The notes beneath the pieces are model-generated. The model worked only from the letters and a program-made list of their open reading frames with translations. It made no database searches and was not told where the DNA came from. This document shows, piece after piece, positions 41,251 through 50,314 of a DNA stretch of 64,000 nt. Positions within the stretch are counted from its first letter, which is position 1, and every line of letters begins with the position of its first letter. Source of the DNA: Pyropia yezoensis. Its lineage: Eukaryota > Rhodophyta > Bangiophyceae > Bangiales > Bangiaceae. Location: contig CM020620.1 of assembly GCA_009829735.1 (NCBI GenBank), forward strand, positions 10,351,420-10,415,419. The letters are read 5' to 3'. The translations under genes were made by a program, and so were the position numbers.

Positions 41251-44200
41251 CGCTCCGCGGCGGGTGGTGGCGGCGCCGCCCGTCCGCGGCCTTGGCCTTT
41301 GGCGGAGCGTCGCAAGGGGTAGAGCGCCCCGGCCGCCGCTGGCCAATCAAACGACCGTGGGTGGCCGTCTGCGTCTAGCGCGTGCTCTTGGGGGGGGGTT
41401 GGGGGTGGTAGAGGCCGGGGGGAAGGGGAATGGGGAGCGCCTGCGCCTTGTAGATGGCGGGACCACCTGCGGGGCGAGCAGCGCTTGACTTTGGGGGACG
41501 GGGGGGGGGTGGGAGTAGGGGGATGGGCGTAGCACGATGGAGATGATGAGATGGGCGTAGCACGATGGAGATGATGAGATGGGCGTAGTAGGGTGGGAGA
41601 CGTGAGCGGGGTGGTGGGGTCGGCGTCGGAAGGGCAAAGTCGGATGGGTGAGACGGGCTGGTGGTCACTCTCGGCGACGGCGGCGCCGCTTATGTAGGCG
41701 CTCGGCCCCGGTCATGGGCAGCGGCGGGCAGCTTCGACGAGCAGCGGGGCAGCCTCTCCTTGCCCCGCCGCCATGCCCCGCCCATCCGACTTCTTCGGGG
41801 GCGGGGAGGGAGGGGTAGCCGGGAGAGGGGCCCCCACGGCCGCCGCCCCCGCGGCACGATCGCAAGGCCCGCAGCGCACACCCCCGCCGAGGACCATTGG
41901 TCCCTGCGTCGTTGCCTGCCTGCCCAGTGTCTGTCTCGGACGGCCGCGCGGCTACCCCCTGCGAAGGGCAAGAGTTGGTGGTGGGGGGGCGTGGGGTGGA
42001 AGGGGGGGGGGCGGAGGTGTGTGGCAAAGCCGGCGGCGGCGGGGAGAGCGTTGTCGCCACACAGTGGGGGAGGGGCGGCGGCGGCTGTGACGGTCACAGG
42101 AAGGGACGGCTGTCTCTCTCACCATCCGGGGGGGGAGGCGCCGAAGAGGAACAGCGTTCTGCCCGCGTGTCGCGCTCTCAGAGGGGGCGGAAGCGCCCTG
42201 TCCCGCGTGCGCTCCGCCCCCCCTCCCTCCGCCACGCGCTACGAGACCCGCAACGGCGCACGATCACGCTCGCGGGGGGGGCGGAGGGCGGGACAGGAGG
42301 GTGGGTGGGGCGGGTGGGTAGGTGGACGGGAGCATACCCCGCCTCTACCGCGCGGCGACACCCTCACCACCAGACCTCCATGCGCGCCCCTGGGCACTCC
42401 ACCACAACGCGCGATCGGGGGGAGTGGGGGCGGGAGAGCTCCCGGGGGGGGGGGGGGGGGGGGGGGGGGCGGGCGGGAGAGCTCCCTACTCTTCCACCTC
42501 ACCCTACCCTCCGCCCCCCCACCCATCCCGCCGCGAAATCCCCCCCCCCTCCATGCGCGTCACCTCCAGGGCCTCCTCACAGCTGCTCCAAAAGAGAGCC
42601 CAGCAAAACGCGCAGCGGGGGGTGTGGCCCACACGCCCGTGCGGGGGTGCGGTACGCTGCCAGCGTCCGACCGCCCCTAGCCCGCACGCCCGGGGGGGGG
42701 GTGCAGGCTGCCGCAGGGGGAGCGTTGCCAACGGGCGGCGGCGGGGGAGGGGGGGGGGGCTGCTACAGGGGGGGCGCTACCAAGGGGCGGCAGCGGACCG
42801 GGGGGGGGGGGCAGCGAGTGGCAGCCGCGGGGCCTCGCGAGACTGTCCGATCGGAGGTCAAAGGAGTAAGGATGCCGAGGAGGGGGTCGGGGACGTCGTG
42901 GTGGCGTTGTGTACCGCTGGTAGTGGGGCGTTGGGGGGGGGGGGAGGGCTGGACAGTAGCCGCGGACCGCTGGCCGCTCGGCCGCGTCTCTCCCTACCCG
43001 GCGTGCTGCTGTAGGCGCCCCCGTCCGATCCGCGCCCAGCGGCGGGTGGGGAAACCGGGGGCGACTGGTGGGCGGGTGGTAGGTCAAGTGGGTGGGTGGA
43101 AGTGGGGGGGGAGGGCGCCGTCCGACCTCGCAAAGATATCTGGCCACCGGGCCATATAGGGTCGGGGGGGAGGGCGCTGCAGCGGCTGGCCAGCCAACGG
43201 GGCAGGCGTAAACAACCAGGGCGTTGAGGAACAACTCAAAAAGGCTGTCTCTGACTCTGTCTGCCGGCCTCTGGCGCCTCGTCACTAGCCACGGCGACAA
43301 AAGGTAAGAAGGTAGAGAGGAAAGGTAAGTCGGTGGCTCTGGGTGGGCGGCCCTGTCGCCACTGCTACGGCGGATGAACGGCGTTTCCCACCCGACTCCT
43401 GCTTGCACCTGTTCTCCCCCCACCCCCTCCTCGCAAGCGCTGCGTCCGACCGGGAACGCAGCGGGCGCATCAAGACGCGATGGGTGCGTTGGTAGTGCCG
43501 CTTGGACCCGTCGGGAGGCCGCCTCGAGCCAGCCTGTCTCCTCGCTCAGTCCGCGGTGGAAGGCTGTGGGCCCTTGCCCAGCCCCCGCCCCCCCCGCCCC
43601 CCCCCCCCACTACATACGTCTCCTTCCATCAACTCCCGAACGGAAGCGGGTGTCGCGGCGAGAGCGCGCCGCCGTTGGACGTGCAACAGCGGGACGGGTG
43701 GGGGAGTCCCCTTCTACCTCGTTTCCGGGTGCGGGTGGGGTCCCCGGCAGCACTGTGCGACACTCGCGCTCGGAAAAAAGAAGAGAAAAAAAACGGGACA
43801 CTTGCCCCAAGCAGGGGGAGGCCAGGTCGGGGGGGTGGGGGGGGGCGCGGCTGGCGTAACGGGGCGCGGTTGGTGTGCCATCCCCCCCGCGCCTACGCGG
43901 GCACACGCGCCCCTTGGCGACCCGAGGATGATGCCGTGGGACACAGGGGCGGCGGGTACGTGACCTAAATTGAGAGGAAAGAAGGGCGGACGAAAGAAGC
44001 AGGGGGGTGGACCGGGGGCGGGGGCGCCGCCTCTGCGGGGGGGGGCGCCGCCTCTGCGCCCCGTCCCGTCGATTATTTTTTTTGGCCGCGGCTCAGTGGG
44101 CCACGCCCCCTGAGGGGGCGTCATCCACGGTCCCCGTGGGAAACGTGACTGAAAAAAATTCGCCGACAGGGAAATTGATCACGCTCTGTGAAACCTTGCC

Positions 44201-44502
44201 TTTTCGTCACAATGAATACGTACCACTACAAAGATCTTGTGACGAGGTCCCAATAATTACAATCACAACAAGGCGATACTGCGAGCACCTCATGCGCTGT
44301 TGACGACGGCTTACCCATTGGCGCGCATGTTGCTGTCCTGCTCGAGTGACCACACATGTGTACCACCGAGTGTGTATGCATCTTCTACGCATTGTCGTCC
44401 ACTGGCTATGCAAACAGGCTGACGCTCCACCCCGCATCAAAGCAACAGGACATGACGGCGCAACCACCTTGCCTCTCCCCCTCCCCGACGCTCCTCACCC
44501 AC
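41251..44502. other. Long intergenic region
   Basis: Mixed GC-rich sequence with G-runs (26 G at 42444-42469) and short reiterations. Many frames are open but none shows a domain, convincing start or intron. 44,120-44,330 is lower in GC. Confidence 0.4.
41523..41590. repeat. 28-bp tandem repeat, 2.4 copies
   Basis: Unit ATGGGCGTAGCACGATGG plus AGATGATGAG at 41523-41550 and 41551-41578, then a partial copy; the first two are identical. Confidence 0.9.
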
Positions 44503-45597
44503 TCAAACGCGGCTGCGGAGCTCCCGGGCGAGGGCGTTGACACCCCGCACAGAGACAGCCTCATCCTCCCCCGACGGGGACGACTCAAACGCCGCGTCCC
44601 ACGAGTCATCGTCGCCCTCCTCGTCCGCATCGGGCGCGCCGTCGGCGTTATCGACGGCGGCGGCGGCCGCGGCGGGCGGGGAGGCGGCAGGCGGGGGGGG
44701 AGGAGAGGGTGGGGGGGGTGCCTGCGCCGAACGGCGTGCCCGCGCACCCGCAGAACGGCCAGCGGTGGCGGCGGCGGCAGCAGCAGCAGCAGCGGCGGCG
44801 GCGGCGGTGGCGGCGGTGACGGCGGCGCGGCCCCGCTGGCGCGGCCGCTTGGGCCACCGCTCCCCCACGGCACCCCCCGCCGAGGCGGCCAGTGCCACCG
44901 TCGCGACAGCCGGCGGCGCCACTCCGCGGGGGTGCGCACTCCGCTCCTCGGCAGATGCGTCCCCGCCCCCCACCACCCGGGGACGCTTGACCCGCGGCCG
45001 CGCCCCCCCCCGCTCGCCCTCCCCCTGTTCCCCCGGCGGGCGGCGCTTGCGCTGAAGGAGCGTGATGCCCAGGCGGAGGGCGTCCCCCCCCCCCCCGCGG
45101 CGGACGACGCTCACCCGCGACCCCGCGGGCAGGTGGAGGACCTCCCCCCAGCTGACGGGCCCCACGTCGTGTGCCGCCACGTCCGCGCCGTCGGCGGCCA
45201 CGACGCGGACGTACACGTCCACCGCCGAGCGGGGGGCGCCCAGGCCCGCCGCCAGGCACGCAGAGCCCACCGGGATGACCGCCAGCGTCAGCGCGTAGAG
45301 GCCCGACGTTGGTGCCGTAAAGGTGCCATCCACAAAGCAGGGGTGGGAGGGCGGGCCGGTAGAGGCGGCGGCGGCGGCAGCGGCGGGAACAGAGGGAGGG
45401 GGAGGGGGTGGGGGGGTGGGAGAGGGCGGGGAGGTGCCCCCTTCAGTGCCCTCGGCGGGGGGAGGGGGAGTGCCCGGCTCCACCGACCAACTGGTAATGG
45501 GGCGGCCGTCAGGGGGGAAGGGGGAACGGACGCCGGCGGGGCTGCCCCGGTGGAGTGCCCGCAGGGGCGGTGGCCGTTTGGACGAACCAGACGCCAT
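44503..45597 (-). CDS. C1q/TNF-like domain protein with nuclear-type basic and acidic regions
   Basis: ATG 45597 begins MASGSSKRPPPLRALHRG; 364 residues, one frame. Residues about 87-183 resemble a C1q-type jelly roll: FVDGTFTAPTSGLYALTLAV (the family's G-x-F-x-A-P-x-x-G-x-Y opening), DVYVRVVAADGADVAAHDV, GEVLHLPAGSRVSVV and LRLGITLLQRKR as the last strand. This is preceded by a Pro/Ala-rich arm and followed directly by basic clusters (QRKRRPP, RPRVKRPRVV, KRPRQRGR) that look like nuclear localisation signals, poly-Ala, and an acidic end (DADEEGDDDSWDAAFESSPSGEDE). No signal peptide, unusual for classical secreted C1q proteins. The fold assignment is by pattern; a non-homologous beta sandwich is possible. 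Confidence 0.5.
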   Translation of the reverse strand: MASGSSKRPPPLRALHRGSPAGVRSPFPPDGRPITSWSVEPGTPPPPAEGTEGGTSPPSPTPPPPPPPSVPAAAAAAASTGPPSHPCFVDGTFTAPTSGLYALTLAVIPVGSACLAAGLGAPRSAVDVYVRVVAADGADVAAHDVGPVSWGEVLHLPAGSRVSVVRRGGGGDALRLGITLLQRKRRPPGEQGEGERGGARPRVKRPRVVGGGDASAEERSAHPRGVAPPAVATVALAASAGGAVGERWPKRPRQRGRAAVTAATAAAAAAAAAAAAATAGRSAGARARRSAQAPPPPSPPPPPAASPPAAAAAAVDNADGAPDADEEGDDDSWDAAFESSPSGEDEAVSVRGVNALARELRSRV

Positions 45598-45853
45598 GGC
45601 CACGGCCAGGGGGAGAGGGAAGGGAGAAGGATGGGAAGGTGGTGAACAACGGGAGGGTGGTGAGAAGACGGGCGAGCGTGACGAGAGGCAGCCGGGTTGG
45701 GGTGACGGTCTGGCACCATGGCGGTGGGTGAGGGACGACGCGGCGGGGTCGTAGCTAGTGTGGACGCGTGAAACCCGCAGGACTTGTTGAAGACCACCTG
45801 TAGATTTGCCGATCGCCAACTTACGTGACAGGTGAGGTACTTGAAGAACAGAC

Positions 45854-45874
45854 AGAGTACATAATATGTACTCT
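45854..45874. promoter_or_regulatory. Palindrome AGAGTACAT-(3)-ATGTACTCT
   Basis: Perfect 9-bp arms around 3 bases, containing two GTAC cores, about 260 bases upstream of the ATG at 45597. Confidence 0.35.
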
Positions 45875-46048
45875 GGATAGTATCCAATGTGTGACGCAGT
45901 GCATAAAAAGTCAACGCCAACTATATAGTATATAGTATATACAATGGCGTGCGGGCTACTCTGCGCGTGACAAGCGCTGAAATGGGCGTGACTACGCCGT
46001 GATCGGGCGTGATTGTGCGAGATCGCAAGTCACATCGGGTTTTGGGCA

Positions 46049-46169
46049 CGTGATACCCAAGCCTATTATCACCGCAGCGCGTGACGTGTGATCACGCGCT
46101 AAATCACTCACGAGATCACGCAAAATATGTGATCTTACATCACGTGTGTGGCGCGTGATACCCAAGCCT
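46049..46169. repeat. Direct repeat CGTGATACCCAAGCCT, 105-base spacing
   Basis: Identical 16-base copies at 46049-46064 and 46154-46169; the interval is full of inverted GTGATC/GATCAC words. Confidence 0.85.
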
Positions 46170-46331
46170 GCACCATAGGGACGCCAAGGCCAAGGCGCCC
46201 ACCAGCCCAGCGCCTCCCACGACGATCCTCATCTCTCAACGCGGCCGTCGTCGCGGCGGTCATGGCGATTCATGCTGGCCGCGGAGGAAGGGGAAAGAGG
46301 ATGAGGTGGAGGAGGGGGAGACAGGCGGTGC

Positions 46332-48794
46332 CTACGCTCCGTCTCCCCCCACCCCCCGCCTCTTCCCGTCGCCGGCGCCTCCCCCCCCGCCAACAGGGAG
46401 CCCCTCGGCAACGCGCAAGGCGGCGGTCAGCGCCGCCACCCCCCCCCCGGCCAGTAGCGCGTCCACCCCCGACGGCGCCGCGACCAGCGGCCGCAGCGCG
46501 CGGGCGGCGCGGTGGGCCACCACGGGCGGCGGCGGCGGCGGCAGCGGCGGTGCGTCCCCGCCCCCACCTCCCCCCCCCCCGCCCCCCCCCGCCGCCGTAC
46601 GCGCGGAGCGGCGCGAGCGCCACCCCCACCCCCCCCGTCGATACCAGCGCCGCCGCGGCGGCGGCAGAGCTGCGCGCCATTGTCCGCAGCAGCAGCAGGC
46701 CGTGCTGCTGGATCCCATCGTCAGCCGGGTGCGCCGCGAGCGCCCGCAGCAGCAGCACCGGGAAGGGCACCGCGTCCACGGGCAGCGCCGCCGCCGGCGG
46801 GCCGCTGCCGCTGCCACCACCACCGCCGCCACTGACGGCGGCGGCAGCGGCGGCAGCGGCGGCAGCGGCAGCGGCGGCGGCGGCGGCGGCGCGGCCGCCA
46901 CGTCGCGGCCGGACGGTCATTTCGGCCAGGACGGCGGCGGCGGGCGCCCCCCCCCCCCCCCCCCCAGGTTGGACAGCGCCATCAGCACCTCCCGCACGAC
47001 GCGCGGCGACGACGCGGCGGCAGCGGTGGCGGCGGCGCCCCCGCCCCCCCCCACAAGGGGCGCGCCCAGCCCCACCGCGACGAGCACGTGGAGGGCGCCC
47101 GCGGCGGACAGCGCCGCCTTGTGCGCCGCCCCGCCCAGGGCGGCGTTGCGCAGCGCAAGCGCCACCGGCGCCAGCACGTCGGCCGCCGACGTGCCGCCCG
47201 CCACGCCGTCGGCGCCCCCCCCGCCGCCGCCCCCCCCCCCACCGCCGCCGTGGGTCCACGCCGCCCGCACCAGTGCGGTGGCGGCGGCCCCCCCCGCGAC
47301 CGCCGCCCGGTTGGCCGGGTGGTGGTAGGCCGCGTTGGCCAGCGCCGCCGCCCCCGCGGCGGCCACCCGCGCGGCGGGGTAGGCGCCCATCACCGCCGCG
47401 ATGGCGTGGACGCCCCGGGCGGCGGCCAGCGCCGCCCGCGCGCGGGGCAGCGCCGACAGGGCGGCGAGGGCAGAGACAGCGGCGGCCGCCGCGGAGGTGG
47501 CCGCCGCCTGGAGCGTCCCGCCAGCAGCCCCGTCCCCGGCCCCCGCGCCGCTGCCGCTGTTGCTGCCGCCGCCGCCACGGCGGGACCGCCGCGGTGAGGG
47601 TGCTGGCACGGCGGGCCGGGCGCCCCCCCCGCCCGCCCCCGCGGCCGCCCCCGCGGCGGCCCCGCCCCCCCCGCCGGGCGCCCCCCCCGCGAGCGCCCAG
47701 CACACCCCTACCACCGCCGCCACGGCGCCCGCGTCAACGAGCGACCGCGCAACGTAAGCGTCGCCCGCGGCGAGCGCGCCCACCGCCGCGCAGCCGGCGG
47801 CGGCCAGGGCCGGCGACGCCCCCCCCCGGGCGGCGAGCGCCGTCACCAGCGGCGGCACGGCCCCCGCGGTGAGGAGCGACCGCCGGCACCGCGCCGCGTC
47901 GGCGGCGCCCAGTAGCAGGTGCCGCAGGCGGGTGGCCGCCGCCGCCGCCGCCGCGTCGGCCGCGTCGGCCGCATCACTGCAGTGGGGGGTGGGCGCGACG
48001 CTGCTGCCGCCGGCACCCCCGCCGGGCGCCACCACCGCCGCCGCTGACGCTGCCGCGGCCGTTGCTGCCGCCGCAGCGGCGGCGGCGGTCAGGGGTGCGC
48101 CCGCCTGGCCCGCCGCCGACGGGGCGGCGGCCGCCGATGAGGCGGCGACGGCGGCGGCCGCGGCGGTAGCCGCCTCAGCCGCCGCCCGCGCCGCCGCAGA
48201 CGCTTCCACCGCCGTGGCGGCGGAGCGCAGCGCGGCCGCCACCTCCCCTGCGGCGGCTGTCAGGGCGGCGCCCCGGAGGGGCGCCGCCGCCCCCACCGCG
48301 GGACCGCCGCCGCCGCCGCCGCCGCCGACGGTGGTCGCGGCGGGGGCGGGGGGGGCGCCACTGGCCGCACTGGCGGCGGCCGCTGCGGCAGAGGCGGTGA
48401 CCGTGACGGTGGCGGTGGTAGCAGCGGCGGCGGCGGCAACAGCAACCGCCACCGGGGCAGGCGGAGCCGCCGGCGCACGACCCCACGGCGGCACGCCAGC
48501 CGCGGCAATGGCGCCGGCCGGGCGGTCGTGCGGTGGCCAGGCGGGCGGCGGCGACCGGGGCGGCGGCGACGACGACGACGGGGCCGCTGGCGTGGGTGTC
48601 GGCAGCGGTGGTGGTAGTGGCGGCGGCGGCGGCGGCGGCAGGTCGCCCAGCAGGCCAGACGACCGCGGCAGCGGGGGCTCGGGGGAGCCCAGGGAGGCTG
48701 GCGGGGAGCCCTCCCCGCCGTCCCATTCCGGTTCGTCGTGGAGGGGGGGCGAGCCGGGTGCGGGGCGCACCCAGGGGGGCAGGGGAGCGCCCAT
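46332..48794 (-). CDS. Armadillo-repeat protein
   Basis: ATG 48794 (GGCCATGGGC) begins MGAPLPPWVRPAPG. A Pro/Ala-rich region of about 270 residues leads to a helical solenoid with ARM signatures: RCRRSLLTAGAVPPLVTALAAR, AAGCAAVGALAAGDAYVARSLVDAGAVAAVV, RAALAAARGVHAIAAVMGAY, AAGAAALANAAYHHPANRAAVAGG, LALRNAALGGAAHKAALSAAGALHVLV and VVREVLMALSNLGG. After the C-run 46947-46964 the frame changes and repeats go on (FPVLLLRALAAHPADDGIQQHGLLLLRTMARSS, ALVSTGGVGVAL), then near 46,570 it changes back (VVAHRAARALRPLVAAPSGVDALLAGGGVAALT) and ends at 46332. ARM proteins are protein-binding scaffolds; the specific subfamily is not recognisable because alanine has replaced most diagnostic residues. Confidence 0.7.
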
Positions 48795-49249
48795 GGCCAG
48801 CGCTGGCGAGGGGGGAAGGGGGTTGGGGCGGGGAGGGCGCAAGAAGGGGGTGAGTTTAGAGAGGGCCGCGGTAGAAGGAAGAAAAGGCGCTCAAGAGTCG
48901 GGAACACCACCTGACAGGTACCGGCGGACCGGGGGGATATTGGCCACACCCACCGTCGCACGATGGGGGACGACACACACGCGACGGGGTCGGCCGGGCC
49001 GTCCAGAGCCGCGGTGCAGTTGGGAATGGGGACAGCGGCCAGGGCGGGGGGATGGGAGAGGTGGCTAGGGAGAGGGGTATCAGATGTATTGGCGTGGGAT
49101 GGAGGGGAGGGAAGAGGACAGGGGGCCCGAGCCCCATGAGAAAGAACGGGAGGGCGGGCTGCTGGCACTGCACCGGCAGTGTCCCACTGCGGTGCCCCAC
49201 TGCATTGGGGCAGTGGGGCACCCGCGTGTGCGCGCCAGTAAGGCGGCAC

Positions 49250-49466
49250 GTACTGTATGTACTGTGCAGAACAGTGCAGACGGACGGCGGGCCCCGTCTG
49301 AGCGGGATTTTCCTTGGGCCACGCCGGTCTGTACAGAAAGGGTTTTTAGTGTGTACAGTATGCATGTACAAACATACAGGAGCAGGCTTTGTCAAACAGA
49401 CCAACTCTGGGGCAACGTTATTCGGCGCCAACTCTGTCAAACTGTACAGTACAAATGTACTGTACA
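49250..49466. promoter_or_regulatory. Cluster of GTAC-pair motifs
   Basis: GTACTGTATGTACTGT at 49250-49265, TGTACAGTATGCATGTACA at 49352-49370, GTACAGTAC at 49444-49452 and GTACTGTAC at 49457-49465; the last two form an inverted pair separated by 4 bases. Lies 450-670 bases upstream of the ARM-gene ATG. Confidence 0.4.
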
Positions 49467-49567
49467 TACTCTTCCGTTTGAGACCTTTCACGGCGCGATT
49501 TGACCCGAGAAACGAGGCGCGGGTCCGGCGCCATCCATAGGCCGTTGTCGTCATCCCCCACCTCAAA

Positions 49568-49660
49568 TCACGCTGCTCGCTCTGTCGCAAGGTCACGCTG
49601 CTCGCTCCGTCCCCGAAGGTCACGCTGCTCGCTCCGTCCCCCAAGGTCATGCTGCGCCGC
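49568..49660. repeat. 25-27 bp tandem repeat, about 3.5 copies
   Basis: TCACGCTGCTCGCTCCGTCC-type units start at 49568, 49593, 49620 and (diverged) 49647. Confidence 0.85.
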
Positions 49661-50314
49661 TGTCGGGCCACTGCTCACACCGGGCTCTATGACCAGCCGG
49701 CTGCACCCGGCTCTCACCCTTCGTGTGCCTTTGCCCGCCGGCCTCTCTCCCCTGTCGCACCGGTGCGACGGCGCGCTGTGGCCAGCCCACCCCCTTTCCC
49801 CTCAGTGCCTTGGCCCAGGAAATTCCCTTTGCAAGGCGCAGACGGGACGAACAAATCGCCCAGGGCGCAGTTGATATGTACCTCTACAAAGCGAGAAAAA
49901 AGGCCAAAGGAGGCAGCCCACACCGCAGTGGGCGGGGGCGGTGGCGGACGAGCCGCTGGTGCTTGCGCTGCCCCGCCGAGGCGCTTTCGGTGGTAGCTGC
50001 GTGCCCGCAGCACTGGCCAGGGGCCGCGGCTGCGGCAACGCCCGCGGCGGCGACGCCCACTGCCGCCGCCACTGCTGCCGCTGCAGGCGACGAACACTCC
50101 ATGGTAGCCGTACCGGTGGCCCCGCCAACCCGGAGGGGGCGGACGATGGACACGCCCTCGGAAACTCCCCCCCCCGCCCCTCAAAAAAAGATGTACACCG
50201 CCCGCCAACGGGCGTCCACCCCGTTGCCGACGTCCTCCCCCCTCGACTCCAATTCGCGTGCCTCCCTTGTTCTCGTACTCCACCCCCCGCCCCCCACCCG
50301 CCCCTGTCGGGGGC

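Larger units (their letters stand above)
45598..46331. other. AT-richer spacer with clustered GTGAT/ATCAC words
   Basis: Upstream of the C1q-like gene and downstream of the ARM-repeat gene. Includes a 9-bp stem palindrome at 45854-45874, repeated TATAGTA at 45,920-45,940 and a dense cluster of CGTGAT/ATCACG words at 45,960-46,170. Confidence 0.5.
48795..50314. other. Spacer between ARM-repeat and coiled-coil genes
   Basis: 48,795-49,100 is the ARM gene's 5' flank. 49,240-49,475 is lower in GC and dense in GTAC motifs. 49,568-49,660 is a tandem repeat. 49,700-50,310 is the coiled-coil gene's 3' flank. No gene recognised. Confidence 0.4.
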
